A stretch of DNA of 64,000 nucleotides from Paracoccus aminovorans (GCF_001546115.1 NZ_KQ955211.1:156435-220434); one strand, 5' to 3'. Counted from the first letter of the stretch, positions 46,578 through 55,349 are shown. A program made the numbers and translations. Notes: a model not told the origin generated them from the letters alone.

Positions 46578-48467
46578 ATGTCCGACCCGGACCCCGACCC
46601 CGACGCCCCCCGTCCCGCGCCGCCCGACGCGACGGTGATGGCCTCGGCCGCCGATCCCACGGTGATCGGCGCCGGCGCGGCCACGCCCGAGCCGCGGCTG
46701 GTCCAGCCCGGCACGCTGATCAACAACAATTACCGCATCCTCGGCCTGGTCAGCGCCGGCGGCATGGGCGAGGTCTATCGCGCCGAGAACGTCTTCACCG
46801 GCGACCCGGTGGCGGTGAAGGTCATCCTGCCCGGCCTCGCCGACGACAAGGCGGTGCTGGAGATGTTCCGGCGCGAGGCGCGGGTGCTGGTGCAGCTGCG
46901 CGACGATTCCATCGTGCGCTATCACAACTTCGTCCTCGACCCCGGGCTGGGCCGCTATTGCCTGATCATGGAATTCGTCGAGGGCCGGCACCTGGGCGCG
47001 CGGCTGAAGACCGACGGCGCACTGTCCGAACCCGAGGTGCTGGTGCTGATGCGCCGCATCGGTGCCGGGCTGATGCGCGCCCATGATAGCGGCGTCACCC
47101 ATCGCGACCTGTCGCCCGACAACGTGATCCTGCGCGACGACCGCATCGCCGAGGCGGTGCTGATCGACTTCGGCATCGCCCGCTCGACCGAGCTGGGCGA
47201 CGGGCTGGCCGGGCGCTTTGCCGGCAAGTTCAAGTATATCGCCCCCGAGCAGCTGGGCCATTGGGGCGGCAAGATCGGCCCGCGCACCGATGTCTATGGC
47301 CTGGCGCTGCTGATCGCCGCGGTGGCGCGCGGCAAGCCGCTGGACATGGGCGATTCCGTGGTCTCGGCCTCGGCCCTGCGCGGCGCCATCCCGGACCTGT
47401 CCGGCATCTCGCACCGGCTGTTCCCGCTGCTCCAGCACATGCTGGAACCCGACCCGGCGCTGCGGCCCGCCGACATGGGCGCGGTGCTGGCGATGCTTGA
47501 CGACCCCTCGCGCATCCCCTCGCGCTATCGCCTGCCGCTGTGGCAGGACAGCGCCGCCGCGCCGCTGGCCGAGGCCGAGGCCAGCGCCGTGACCGGCTCG
47601 GGCCTGGGTTCCGGCCTCAGCGGGCCGGCGCATTCCGCCAGTCCCTTCGGCGCGGCCCCGCCGCCGCCCGCCGAAACGCCGCCGGTGCCGCCCGCAACCG
47701 AGCCGCGGCGCTGGCCGCTGATCGGCGGCGCGGCGCTGCTGCTGGCGGGGATCGCCGGCCTTGGCTGGGTGATGCTGGATCCGGGCGAGCCCGCCGTCGC
47801 GCCGCCCGACGCCCCGGCCGCGACGCCGGCCGGGCTGCCGCCGCGCGACCCCTCGACGCGCGAGGGCTTCCTGGCCGAGCAGGCGCTGCCGGCCTGCGCG
47901 ACGGTCGAGCGCATCGCCGCCGGTCCCAACGCCGGCCAGCTGCAATTCATCGGTCCGGGCGACCTGCAACCGGCGCCGGTGGTCGCGGCCTATGGCAGCC
48001 GCTTCGGGGTCAGCCCCTCGGTCCAGCAGGCGACGGCCAGCGCGGCGCAATGCCCGGCGCTGGACTTCCTGCGCGAGATCTCGGGCCGCCCGGCACCGCC
48101 CCTGCTGCTGCGGGCCGAGGCCAGCGCCGGTGACCAGCAGCTGCAGATCCGCGGCGCGGTCGAGGCGGGCCGGGACCGCAACCTGTGGCTGTGGATCGTG
48201 CCGCCCACGGGCGAGGTCTATGACCTGTCGGCGCAGCTGGCCGCGCCGGGCGAGGGCGCGCGCGACTTCGGCTTCGCGCTGTCCTTGGGCGGGCAGGCGC
48301 CCGGGACCTATCTGCTGGTGGCGCTGACGACCGAGGCGCCGCTGGCGGCGGTCGCGGCCGCGCCCTCGGGTGTGCCGGCGGCGCAGCTGTTGCCCCGGGT
48401 GCTGGAGGAACTGCGCGCCGCCGGCCAGGCCGCGTCGGTTGCGGTGCAGCCGATCATGGCGCCCTGA
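46578..48467 (+). CDS. ppkA: T6SS Ser/Thr protein kinase PpkA with periplasmic domain
   Basis: A 629-residue membrane kinase. The N-terminal tail has two Thr-Val motifs (DATVMA, Thr19; DPTVIG, Thr28) suitable for autophosphorylation and FHA binding. The kinase domain (about 48-320) has a glycine loop SAGGMGEVYRAE, Lys81 in VAVK, a catalytic loop HRDLSPDN (175-182) and DFG 197-199. The catalytic-loop Lys of HRDLKPxN is replaced by Ser. A single membrane helix lies at about 376-399 after a Pro-rich linker. The periplasmic domain (about 430-629) has Cys440 and Cys492 at the same 52-residue spacing, and the same QCPAL motif, as the TonB-like protein at 25971-26969. This is likely a sensor domain; its ligand is unknown. 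Confidence 0.9.
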   Translation: MSDPDPDPDAPRPAPPDATVMASAADPTVIGAGAATPEPRLVQPGTLINNNYRILGLVSAGGMGEVYRAENVFTGDPVAVKVILPGLADDKAVLEMFRREARVLVQLRDDSIVRYHNFVLDPGLGRYCLIMEFVEGRHLGARLKTDGALSEPEVLVLMRRIGAGLMRAHDSGVTHRDLSPDNVILRDDRIAEAVLIDFGIARSTELGDGLAGRFAGKFKYIAPEQLGHWGGKIGPRTDVYGLALLIAAVARGKPLDMGDSVVSASALRGAIPDLSGISHRLFPLLQHMLEPDPALRPADMGAVLAMLDDPSRIPSRYRLPLWQDSAAAPLAEAEASAVTGSGLGSGLSGPAHSASPFGAAPPPPAETPPVPPATEPRRWPLIGGAALLLAGIAGLGWVMLDPGEPAVAPPDAPAATPAGLPPRDPSTREGFLAEQALPACATVERIAAGPNAGQLQFIGPGDLQPAPVVAAYGSRFGVSPSVQQATASAAQCPALDFLREISGRPAPPLLLRAEASAGDQQLQIRGAVEAGRDRNLWLWIVPPTGEVYDLSAQLAAPGEGARDFGFALSLGGQAPGTYLLVALTTEAPLAAVAAAPSGVPAAQLLPRVLEELRAAGQAASVAVQPIMAP

Positions 48468-48472
48468 ACGGC

Positions 48473-48901
48473 TCAGCGCCCGGCGCGGCGCGTGGTCAGC
48501 AGCAGGCTGGTCTCCGAGGTCACCACGCCCTCCAGGTTGCGGATCCGGCGCAGCACCTCGTCCAGTTCCGCCAGCGATTCCGTGGCCAGCTCCACGATCA
48601 TGTCCCAGCGGCCGTTGGTGGCATGCACAGCCATCACCGCCGGCATGCCGGTCAGCCGCGCGGTGATGCGGTCGCTGCCGCGCCCCTCGATCCCGATCAT
48701 CATCAGCCCGCGCACCGGCGCCTCGGACACATCCGCGCGGGTCAGCACGATGAAGCCCGCGATCTCGCCCGCCGCCTTCAGCCGCTCGAGCCGGCTGCGC
48801 ACCGTGGCGCGGCTGACCCGCAACCGCTCGGCCAATTCGGAAATCGGCGCCCGCCCGTCGCGGCGCAGCTCGGCGATCAGCCCGTGGTCGAGATCGTCCA
48901 T
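48473..48901 (-). CDS. Lrp/AsnC-family transcriptional regulator beside arginase
   Basis: A 142-residue Lrp/AsnC regulator. Residues 1-50 form the winged helix (LIAELRRDGRAPISELAERL, then SRATVRSRLERL) and residues about 60-135 the RAM/AsnC ligand domain. The ATG at 48901 is preceded by GGTAAGG; a longer in-frame extension upstream lacks the family pattern. It is divergent from arginase with a dyad-symmetric site in the 109-base gap, so it probably controls arginine or ornithine catabolism and itself. It ends 5 bases from the convergent ppkA. Confidence 0.88.
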   Translation of the reverse strand: MDDLDHGLIAELRRDGRAPISELAERLRVSRATVRSRLERLKAAGEIAGFIVLTRADVSEAPVRGLMMIGIEGRGSDRITARLTGMPAVMAVHATNGRWDMIVELATESLAELDEVLRRIRNLEGVVTSETSLLLTTRRAGR

Positions 48902-48922
48902 AATGGTGGCCTTACCTGCCAG

Positions 48923-48953
48923 TTTGGTTGAACTGCTGTGCAAATTAGCCAAA
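48923..48953. promoter_or_regulatory. Dyad operator between Lrp-type regulator and arginase
   Basis: A 31-base imperfect palindrome with outer arms TTTGG/CCAAA separated by 21 bases and inner matching TGC/GCA at 48934-48936 and 48940-48942. Length and symmetry suit a site bound by an Lrp/AsnC dimer. It overlaps a candidate -35 TTGAAC (48928-48933) with -10-like AAAGAT 17 bases later (48951-48956) for arginase. It would therefore control the divergent promoters. A GGAGAG ribosome site follows at about 49001. Confidence 0.55.
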
Positions 48954-49010
48954 GATCCGGTTGAAGTCACCACCAGGCGGCAGGAATTTCCATCGAAGAA
49001 GGAGAGCGGA

Positions 49011-49937
49011 ATGAGCAGAATTTCCCTTGTCGGCGCGCCGATCGACTCTGGCCAGCGCCGCCGCGGTTGCCTGATGGGGCCGGCCGCCTATCGCGTCGCC
49101 GGCATCGAGCGGGTGCTGGCCGAACTGGGCCACGCGGTCACGGACCTGGGCGATGTTTCGCTGGCCGGCCTGCCGCAGGCCGAATGCCCGAACCCCGCCG
49201 TGGACCAGCTGCCCGAGACCCTGGCCTGGACCGCCGCCCTGCGCGAGCGGGTGGCAGGCGTGCTGGGCGCCGGCGGCATGCCGGTGGTGCTGGGCGGCGA
49301 TCACAGCCTGGCGCTGGGGTCGGTCGCGGGGGCGGCGGAACATGCCGCCGCAGCCTCGCGTCCGCTGTTCCTTTTGTGGCTGGACGCGCATAGCGATTTT
49401 CACACGCCGCTGACCACCGAATCCGGCAACCTGCACGGCACGCCCGTCGCCTATATCGCCGGCCGGCCGGGTTTCGAGGCCTTTCCGCCCTTTCCGGCGC
49501 CGGTGCCGCAGCAGAACATCTGCATGTTCGGCATCCGCTCGGTCGACGAGGCCGAGCTGGCCGCGCTGCGCGAAACCGACATCATCGTCAACGACATGCG
49601 CGTGCTGGACGAACGCGGCATCGTCGCGCCGCTGCGCGAATTCCTCGACCGGGTGCGGGCCGAGAACGGCATGCTGCACGTGTCGCTGGACGTCGATTTC
49701 CTCGACCCGTCCATCGCACCGGCCGTCGGCACCACCGTCCCCGGCGGCACCACCTTCCGCGAGGCGCATCTGGTCTGCGAGCTTCTGCACGAATCCGGGC
49801 TGATGACCTCGCTGGACCTCGTGGAACTGAACCCGTTCCTGGACGATCGCGGCCGCACGGCGCGGCTGATGGTGGACCTGGCCGGCTCGCTTTTCGGCCG
49901 CCGGGTCTTTGACCGTCCCACCCGCAGCTTTCACTGA
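49011..49937 (+). CDS. rocF: Arginase
   Basis: A 308-residue ureohydrolase that splits L-arginine to ornithine and urea using a dinuclear Mn centre. The metal-binding motifs are complete: GGDHSLALG, DAHSDFHT and SLDVDFLDPSIAPAVGT. The start ISLVGAPIDSGQRRRGC is arginase-like rather than agmatinase-like, and the late LDLVELNPFLDDRGRTA supports this. The ATG follows AAGGAGAGCGGA. It is first in the operon and is followed 8 bases later by ornithine cyclodeaminase, so arginine nitrogen is channelled to proline. Confidence 0.93.
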   Translation: MSRISLVGAPIDSGQRRRGCLMGPAAYRVAGIERVLAELGHAVTDLGDVSLAGLPQAECPNPAVDQLPETLAWTAALRERVAGVLGAGGMPVVLGGDHSLALGSVAGAAEHAAAASRPLFLLWLDAHSDFHTPLTTESGNLHGTPVAYIAGRPGFEAFPPFPAPVPQQNICMFGIRSVDEAELAALRETDIIVNDMRVLDERGIVAPLREFLDRVRAENGMLHVSLDVDFLDPSIAPAVGTTVPGGTTFREAHLVCELLHESGLMTSLDLVELNPFLDDRGRTARLMVDLAGSLFGRRVFDRPTRSFH

Positions 49938-49945
49938 GTATCCAA

Positions 49946-51004
49946 ATGCTGAAACCCTCCGAAACCGCCTATGTCCCCTTCGTCAGCGTCGAGAACATGA
50001 TGCGGCTGGTGCTGCATGTCGGCGTCGAAACGATGCTGGCCGAGCTGGCCGCCGAGATCGAGCGCGACTTTGCCCGCTGGCCGCTGTTCGACAAGACGCC
50101 CCGCGTCGCCAGCCATTCCGACATCGGCGTCATCGAGCTGATGCCGACCTCGGACGGCGAGACCTATGGTTTCAAATACGTCAACGGCCATCCCTCGAAC
50201 ACCCGGCAGGGCTTGCAGACGGTGACGGCCTTCGGGCTTCTGGCCGACGTGGCGACCGGCTATCCGCTGATGCTGTCGGAGATGACCATCCTGACCGCGC
50301 TGCGCACGGCAGCGACCAGTGCCATGGCGGCGAAGTGGCTGGCGCCCCAGGGCGCGACCACCATGGCGATGATCGGCAATGGTGCGCAGGCCGAATTCCA
50401 GGCCCTGGGATTCAAGGCGATCTGCGGCATCTCCGAGGTGCGCCTCTACGACATCGACCCTGCGGCGACGGCAAAATGCGCCCGCAACCTTGCCGGCCGC
50501 GGGCTGAAGGTCGTGGCCTGCCGATCGGCCGAAGAGGCGATCATGGGGGCGCAGATCGTCACCACCTGCACCGCCGACAAGCAATATGCCACCATCCTGA
50601 CCGACAACATGGTCGGCAGCGGCATCCATATCAACGCGGTCGGCGGCGACTGCCCCGGCAAGACCGAGTTGCACCGCGACATTCTTCTGCGCGCCGGCAT
50701 CTTCGTCGAATATCCGCCGCAGACCCGGATCGAGGGCGAGATCCAGCAGCTATCCCCCGACCACCCGGTGACCGAGCTGTGGCAGGTCATCGCCGGGCAG
50801 GCGCAGGGCCGCACGGATGCGCGCCAGATCACGCTCTTCGACAGCGTCGGCTTCGCCATCGAGGATTTCTCGGCGCTGCGCTATGTCCATTCGCGGCTGA
50901 AGGAATCGGGCCTGTTCCAGCGGCTCGACATGATCGCCGACCCGGACGATCCGCGCGACCTTTTCGGCATGATCCTGCGGGCCGAGGCGGCCAAGGCCGC
51001 CTGA
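49946..51004 (+). CDS. Ornithine cyclodeaminase
   Basis: A 352-residue enzyme of the ornithine cyclodeaminase/mu-crystallin family, which converts L-ornithine to L-proline and ammonia with NAD. The substrate site VIELMPTSDGETYGFKYVNG, the NTRQGLQTVTAFGLLADVAT segment, LTALRTAATSAMAAKWLA and the nucleotide loop MIGNGAQAEFQA are all visible. The presence of ELMPTSD and KYVNGHP is typical of true ornithine cyclodeaminases rather than of opine or ketimine enzymes. It links arginase upstream to PutA at 57806-61204. A hairpin follows the stop. Confidence 0.92.
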   Translation: MLKPSETAYVPFVSVENMMRLVLHVGVETMLAELAAEIERDFARWPLFDKTPRVASHSDIGVIELMPTSDGETYGFKYVNGHPSNTRQGLQTVTAFGLLADVATGYPLMLSEMTILTALRTAATSAMAAKWLAPQGATTMAMIGNGAQAEFQALGFKAICGISEVRLYDIDPAATAKCARNLAGRGLKVVACRSAEEAIMGAQIVTTCTADKQYATILTDNMVGSGIHINAVGGDCPGKTELHRDILLRAGIFVEYPPQTRIEGEIQQLSPDHPVTELWQVIAGQAQGRTDARQITLFDSVGFAIEDFSALRYVHSRLKESGLFQRLDMIADPDDPRDLFGMILRAEAAKAA

Positions 51005-51011
51005 GGCGCTT

Positions 51012-51033
51012 GCGGCCCCGCCCATGGGGCCGC
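51012..51033 (+). terminator. Stem-loop after ornithine cyclodeaminase gene
   Basis: GCGGCCCC (51012-51019) and GGGGCCGC (51026-51033) are perfectly complementary across a 6-base loop. No T run follows. It lies 8 bases after the stop codon and before the ribosome site of the next gene, so it may attenuate transcription or protect the upstream message. Confidence 0.5.
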
Positions 51034-51066
51034 TAAACGCGCCCCATCATGTCCCCGGAGGTTTCC

Positions 51067-52194
51067 ATGACGCCCGTTTTCCCCGGCATCCGCATCGACG
51101 CGGCCGAGCTTCGGCTGGTGCGCCTGCCCCTGCTGACGCCTTTCGTCATCTCGACCGGCACCATGACGGAAAAGCTGTTCCCGCTGCTGGTGCTGCGCGG
51201 CGAAGGGCTGGAAGGCTACGCCGAGGGCGTCATGGACCCGCTGCCCGACTATCTGGAAGAAACCCTGCCCGGATCGTTGGCCTTTCTGCGCCAGGCGGTG
51301 CTGCCGCAGCTGGTCGGCCGCCGTTTCGACAGCCCGGCGGCGCTGGCGGCGCTGCTGGACCCCTGGCGCGGGCATCGCATGGCCAAGGCCATGGTGGAAA
51401 TGGCGCTGTGGGATCTGTGGGCCAAGGCGCTGAACCTGCCCTTGTCGGCGGCGCTTGGTGGCGTGCGCGATGCGGTCGAGGTCGGCGTCAGCCTGGGCAT
51501 CGCCGACATTCCGACCACGCTCGACCGGGTGCGGGTCGCGGTGGAGGCCGGCTATCGCCGCGTCAAGCTGAAGATCAAGCGCGGCCATGACACGGGCTTG
51601 CTGGCGGCCGTCCGGGCGGAGTTCCCCGACACAAAGCTGACCGTGGACGCCAATACCGATTACCGGCTGGGCGACCTGCCGCTGTTGAAATCCATGGACG
51701 CCTTCGGCCTCGACTATATCGAACAGCCGCTGGCCTATGACGACATCCACGACCATGCCCGCCTGCAGGCGCAGATGCTGACGGCGATCTGCCTTGATGA
51801 AAGCATCCGCTCGGCCACCGATGCGCGGCGGGCGCTGGTCGCGGATGCGGCGCGGGTGGTCAACATCAAGGTTGGGCGCGTCGGCGGCTTTGGCCAGGCC
51901 CGCGCCATCCACGACCTTTGCGCGGCCTTCGACGTGCCGGTCTGGTGCGGCGGCATGCTGGAATCCGGTATCGGCCGGGCGCAGAACATCCACCTGGCGA
52001 GCCTGCCGAATTTCACCAAGCCGGGCGATACCTCCTCCGCCAGCCGCTATTTCCGCCGCGACATCGTCGAGCAGCCGCTGGAGGCCGAGGCTGGGCTGAT
52101 GGCCGTGCCGCGCCACGGGCCGGGCCTGGGCGTCACGCTGGACCGCGCCTATCTCGCCCAGGTCAGCGACGCGCCCGAGGTGTTTGCCGCATGA
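51067..52194 (+). CDS. Enolase-superfamily enzyme, N-acylamino acid racemase/OSBS family
   Basis: A 375-residue enolase-superfamily protein of the muconate lactonising subgroup. I chose ATG 51067 since GGAGG lies 6 bases upstream; ATG 51049 would overlap that site. The KxK acid-base pair is in RVKLKIKRG, metal ligands in VDANTDYRL, YIEQPL and CLDESIRS, and the second base in NIKVGRVGGFGQA. The C-terminal WCGGMLESGIGRA is characteristic of the o-succinylbenzoate synthase/N-succinylamino acid racemase family. No other menaquinone genes are near, and the next gene encodes a GNAT protein, so racemisation of N-acylated amino acids is more likely than menaquinone synthesis. Confidence 0.8.
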   Translation: MTPVFPGIRIDAAELRLVRLPLLTPFVISTGTMTEKLFPLLVLRGEGLEGYAEGVMDPLPDYLEETLPGSLAFLRQAVLPQLVGRRFDSPAALAALLDPWRGHRMAKAMVEMALWDLWAKALNLPLSAALGGVRDAVEVGVSLGIADIPTTLDRVRVAVEAGYRRVKLKIKRGHDTGLLAAVRAEFPDTKLTVDANTDYRLGDLPLLKSMDAFGLDYIEQPLAYDDIHDHARLQAQMLTAICLDESIRSATDARRALVADAARVVNIKVGRVGGFGQARAIHDLCAAFDVPVWCGGMLESGIGRAQNIHLASLPNFTKPGDTSSASRYFRRDIVEQPLEAEAGLMAVPRHGPGLGVTLDRAYLAQVSDAPEVFAA

Positions 52195-52892
52195 CGGTGG
52201 CGATCCGCGAACTCGACGGGCTGGCCGAGCTGAAACGCTCCGAGGATCTGCAACGCGCAGTCTGGGGGCAGGGCGACCCGGCCGACAATGCCGATCTGCT
52301 GCTGGCGATCCAGCACGAGGGCGGGCTGGTCGCCGGCGCCTTCGACGGCGCGGACATGCTAGGCTTTCTCTTCGCCTTTCCCTCGGCCACGCCGGGGGTG
52401 CAGCATTCGCACCGGCTGGCGGTGCTGCGCCGGGCGCGCGGGCTGCGGCTGGGGCTGCGGCTGAAATGGTTCCAGCGCGACTGGTGCCTCAAGCGCGGCA
52501 TCCGGCTCGTGCGCTGGACCTATGACCCGCTGCGCGCGGTCAATGCCGGGCTGAACGTGGCGGCGCTGGGGGGCGTCTCGACCACCTATCTGCCGGATTA
52601 CTACGGCGCGATGGAGGGGATCAATGCCGGGCTGCCCTCGGACCGGCTGATGCTGGATTGGCAGCTGGACAGTCCCGGCGTGACCGCCTGCGCCGAAGGC
52701 GCCGCCGCGCCCGTGCCAACGGTCGCCCGCCGCGTGCCGATCCCGCGCGACCTGGACGCGCTGCTGCGCGCGGCGCCCGACCAGGCGCTGGCGGCACGCA
52801 TGGAACTGCGCGCCGCGCTGACCGAAGGTTTCGCCGCCGGCCTGGGCATCATCGGTTTCGATACGGAAAAGGCGGAATATTGGCTGGGCTGA
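52191..52892 (+). CDS. GNAT-type predicted acetyl/acyltransferase
   Basis: A 233-residue protein of the predicted acetyltransferase type often encoded beside N-acylamino acid racemases. It has a GNAT-like core: GGLVAGAFDGADMLGFLFAF is the beta-sheet core, RLAVLRRARGLRLGLRLKW the acyl-CoA-binding loop and helix, and VRWTYDPLRAVNAGLNVAAL a family-typical segment. The start overlaps the racemase stop (ATGA). A pathway in which D-amino acids are N-succinylated by a GNAT enzyme, racemised, and then released as L-amino acids is known; the desuccinylase is not in this window. Substrate specificity cannot be read from the sequence. Confidence 0.78.
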   Translation: MTVAIRELDGLAELKRSEDLQRAVWGQGDPADNADLLLAIQHEGGLVAGAFDGADMLGFLFAFPSATPGVQHSHRLAVLRRARGLRLGLRLKWFQRDWCLKRGIRLVRWTYDPLRAVNAGLNVAALGGVSTTYLPDYYGAMEGINAGLPSDRLMLDWQLDSPGVTACAEGAAAPVPTVARRVPIPRDLDALLRAAPDQALAARMELRAALTEGFAAGLGIIGFDTEKAEYWLG

Positions 52893-52927
52893 GGCCCGGC
52901 GCCGCGAGGACAAGCAGGGAGGAACAG

Positions 52928-54400
52928 ATGGCCGAGATGCCAAGCCTAGGACAGCGCCTGATGCGGCGAAAGCCGGTCGAACAATTCGTGATCCAGTCGC
53001 AGGCGCATGGCGGCGAATTGCGCCGCAGCATCACGCTGTTCCAGCTGACCATGTTCGGCGTCGGCGCCACCATCGGCACCGGCATCTTCTTCGTCTTGGC
53101 CGAGCAGGTGCCGGTCGCGGGGCCGGCGGTGCTGGTCTCGTTCCTGATCGCGGGCCTGGCCGCCGGGCTGACTGCGCTCTGCTATGCCGAGATGAGCTCG
53201 ATGATCCCGGTCTCGGGCTCCAGCTACTCCTATGCCTATGCCACCCTGGGCGAGGGGCTGGCCTTCATGGTCGCGGCCTGCCTGGTGATGGAATACGGCG
53301 TCTCGGCCGGCGCGGTCGCGGTCGGGTGGAGCGAATATCTGCACAATCTCCTGATGATCACCACCGGGCTGGAACTGCCCCGCGCGCTGCTGCACGCGCC
53401 CCTGGTGGCCGAGGGCTATGCGCTGCATTTCGGCGGCGACGGCATCATCAACCTGCCGGCGGCGATCCTGGTGTTCCTGTGCTGCATCCTGCTGACGCGC
53501 GGCTCGCGGGAATCGGCGCGGGCCAATGCCATCATGGTGCTGGTCAAGCTGGGCGTGCTGGCGCTGTTCATCGCCATCGCCTTCTCGGCCTATGATCCGC
53601 AGAACATGACGCCCTTTGCCCCGCACGGCTTTGCCGGCGTCAGCGCGGCGGCGGGGTCGATCTTCTTCACCTTCGTCGGGCTGGATGCGGTCTCGACCGC
53701 CGGCGAAGAGGTCGAGAACCCGCGCCGCAACCTGCCGCTCGCGATCATCCTGGCGCTGGTGATCGTCATCAGCTTCTACCTGCTGGTGGCGCTGGCGGCA
53801 CTGGGCGCCCAGCCGCAAGCCGCCTTCGAGGGGCAGGAGGCCGGGCTGTCGGTGATCCTGCAGAACGTCACCGGCTCGGCCATCCCCTCGGTGATCCTGT
53901 CGGCGGGGGCGGTGGTCTCGGTCTTTTCGGTGACGCTGGTGGTGCTTTACGGCCAGACCCGCGTGCTTTTCGCCATGTCGCGCGACGGCATGCTGCCGCC
54001 GATCTTTTCGCGGGTGAACCCGCATACGCTGACGCCGACCGCGAACACCGTGATCGTGGCCTGCTGCGTCGCGGCCATCGCGGCCTTCCTGCCCTCGGCG
54101 GTGCTGTGGGACCTGACCTCGATGGGCACGCTGGTCGCCTTTACCGTGGTTTCGGCCGGGGTCATCATCCTGCGCTATCAGCGGCCCGACGCGCATCGCG
54201 GCTTTCGCGTGCCGCTGTTCCCGCTGCTGCCGATCCTCAGCATCGTCTCGTGCCTCTACCTGATCTCCAGCCTGTCCTCGATCGTCTTCAAGCTGACGGC
54301 GATCTGGGCGGTGCTGGCGGCGGTGCTGTATCTGACCTATTCGGCGCGGAACTCGGCGCTGGAGCGGGGCGGCGACGCCGTGATGGATGCCGCGGAATGA
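52928..54400 (+). CDS. APC-family amino acid permease
   Basis: A 490-residue amino acid transporter of the APC superfamily with about twelve helices. The first helix holds the family motif FGVGATIGTGIFFVLAEQV, followed by AGLTALCYAEMSSMIPVSGS and, later, FFTFVGLDAVSTAGEEVENP, typical of cationic amino acid transporter-like members. A GGGAGGAACAG ribosome site precedes the start. It belongs to the arginase operon by direction and spacing and probably brings in the arginine, ornithine or other amino acid used there. Its stop overlaps the universal stress protein gene. Confidence 0.88.
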   Translation: MAEMPSLGQRLMRRKPVEQFVIQSQAHGGELRRSITLFQLTMFGVGATIGTGIFFVLAEQVPVAGPAVLVSFLIAGLAAGLTALCYAEMSSMIPVSGSSYSYAYATLGEGLAFMVAACLVMEYGVSAGAVAVGWSEYLHNLLMITTGLELPRALLHAPLVAEGYALHFGGDGIINLPAAILVFLCCILLTRGSRESARANAIMVLVKLGVLALFIAIAFSAYDPQNMTPFAPHGFAGVSAAAGSIFFTFVGLDAVSTAGEEVENPRRNLPLAIILALVIVISFYLLVALAALGAQPQAAFEGQEAGLSVILQNVTGSAIPSVILSAGAVVSVFSVTLVVLYGQTRVLFAMSRDGMLPPIFSRVNPHTLTPTANTVIVACCVAAIAAFLPSAVLWDLTSMGTLVAFTVVSAGVIILRYQRPDAHRGFRVPLFPLLPILSIVSCLYLISSLSSIVFKLTAIWAVLAAVLYLTYSARNSALERGGDAVMDAAE

Positions 54401-55278
54401 AGACGTTCCTGGTCGGTCACTCGGCGGACAAGGGCGGGGCCGAGGCGCTGCGGCTGGCCGCCACGCTGGCGCGGGCGGCGCGCGGCCGGGTGGTCGCGGC
54501 GGTGATCCTGCCGCAGACCTGGGACCACCCCTCGCCGGCGATGGTCGACGCGGAATATGCCGCCTTCCTGGAGCGCCATGCCGCGCGCACCCTGGCTGCC
54601 GCGCGGGCGGCAATGCCGCCGGACGTGCCGGCGGAATACCTGGCGCGGCACGGCGCCTCGACCGCCGCCGGGCTGCTGGCGCTGGCCGAGGAGACCGATG
54701 CCGACGCCATCGTGCTGGGTTCGTCGCGCAAGGCGCCGATGGCGCGCTTCCAGGAAGGCGTCGTCGCCAGCGAGATCCTGCGCAGCGCCCAGGTGCCGGT
54801 GGCGCTGGCACCGCGCGGCTATGACGCGCTGTCGGGCGGCGTGTCGCGGGTGACCTGCGCGCTGTCCGCCTCGGAGCATTCCATCGCCCTGGCCCGGCGC
54901 GCCGGCCAGATCGCGGCGGGGTTCCACGCGGCCCTGCGGCTGGCCACCTTCATCGTGCGCGACCGGCAGATGTATCCCAGCGATGCGGGCTATGACGCCG
55001 AGAACCTGGTCGCGAACCAGTTCCGCCGCCAGGCCCATGCCCTGCACGACCGCATCCGCGCCGACTGGCCGGACGAGGCCTTGCCGGAGTGCGTTCTGGG
55101 CGACGGGCGCAACTGGCGCCAAGCGGTCGGCGCGCTGGACTGGCGGCCGGACGAGCTGCTGGTGATCGGCTCCAGCGGGTTGGGCGGCTTGATGCGGGTC
55201 TTTGTCGGCTCGAACTCGGGCAAGATCCTGCGCCACGCCCTGGTGCCGCGCCTGATCGTGCCACGGCTGACGGCCTGA
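54397..55278 (+). CDS. Tandem universal stress protein
   Basis: A 293-residue protein with two UspA domains (about 1-145 and 150-293). The first ends with ADAIVLGSSRKAPMARFQEG and VASEILRSAQVPVALAP, and the second with LLVIGSSGLGGLMRVFVGSN and GKILRHALVPRLIVP; the second keeps the ATP-binding Gly spacing better than the first. It overlaps the APC permease stop by ATGA. Genes in which UspA domains are fused to or follow APC-type transporters are known, and a regulatory role on the permease is plausible. The operon ends here; no clear terminator was seen. Confidence 0.85.
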   Translation: MKTFLVGHSADKGGAEALRLAATLARAARGRVVAAVILPQTWDHPSPAMVDAEYAAFLERHAARTLAAARAAMPPDVPAEYLARHGASTAAGLLALAEETDADAIVLGSSRKAPMARFQEGVVASEILRSAQVPVALAPRGYDALSGGVSRVTCALSASEHSIALARRAGQIAAGFHAALRLATFIVRDRQMYPSDAGYDAENLVANQFRRQAHALHDRIRADWPDEALPECVLGDGRNWRQAVGALDWRPDELLVIGSSGLGGLMRVFVGSNSGKILRHALVPRLIVPRLTA

Positions 55279-55349
55279 GCATCGGCCATCACGCCGGCGC
55301 GAGCTTCTTGCTGGGCCGGGCCAGGCGCTGCTGCGCTATGGCAGTCATG

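Noticed and set aside
48902..49010. Arginase starting further upstream
   Set aside because: The extended frame runs through the operator and antisense to the regulator; ATG 49011 has the ribosome site and the family N-terminus.
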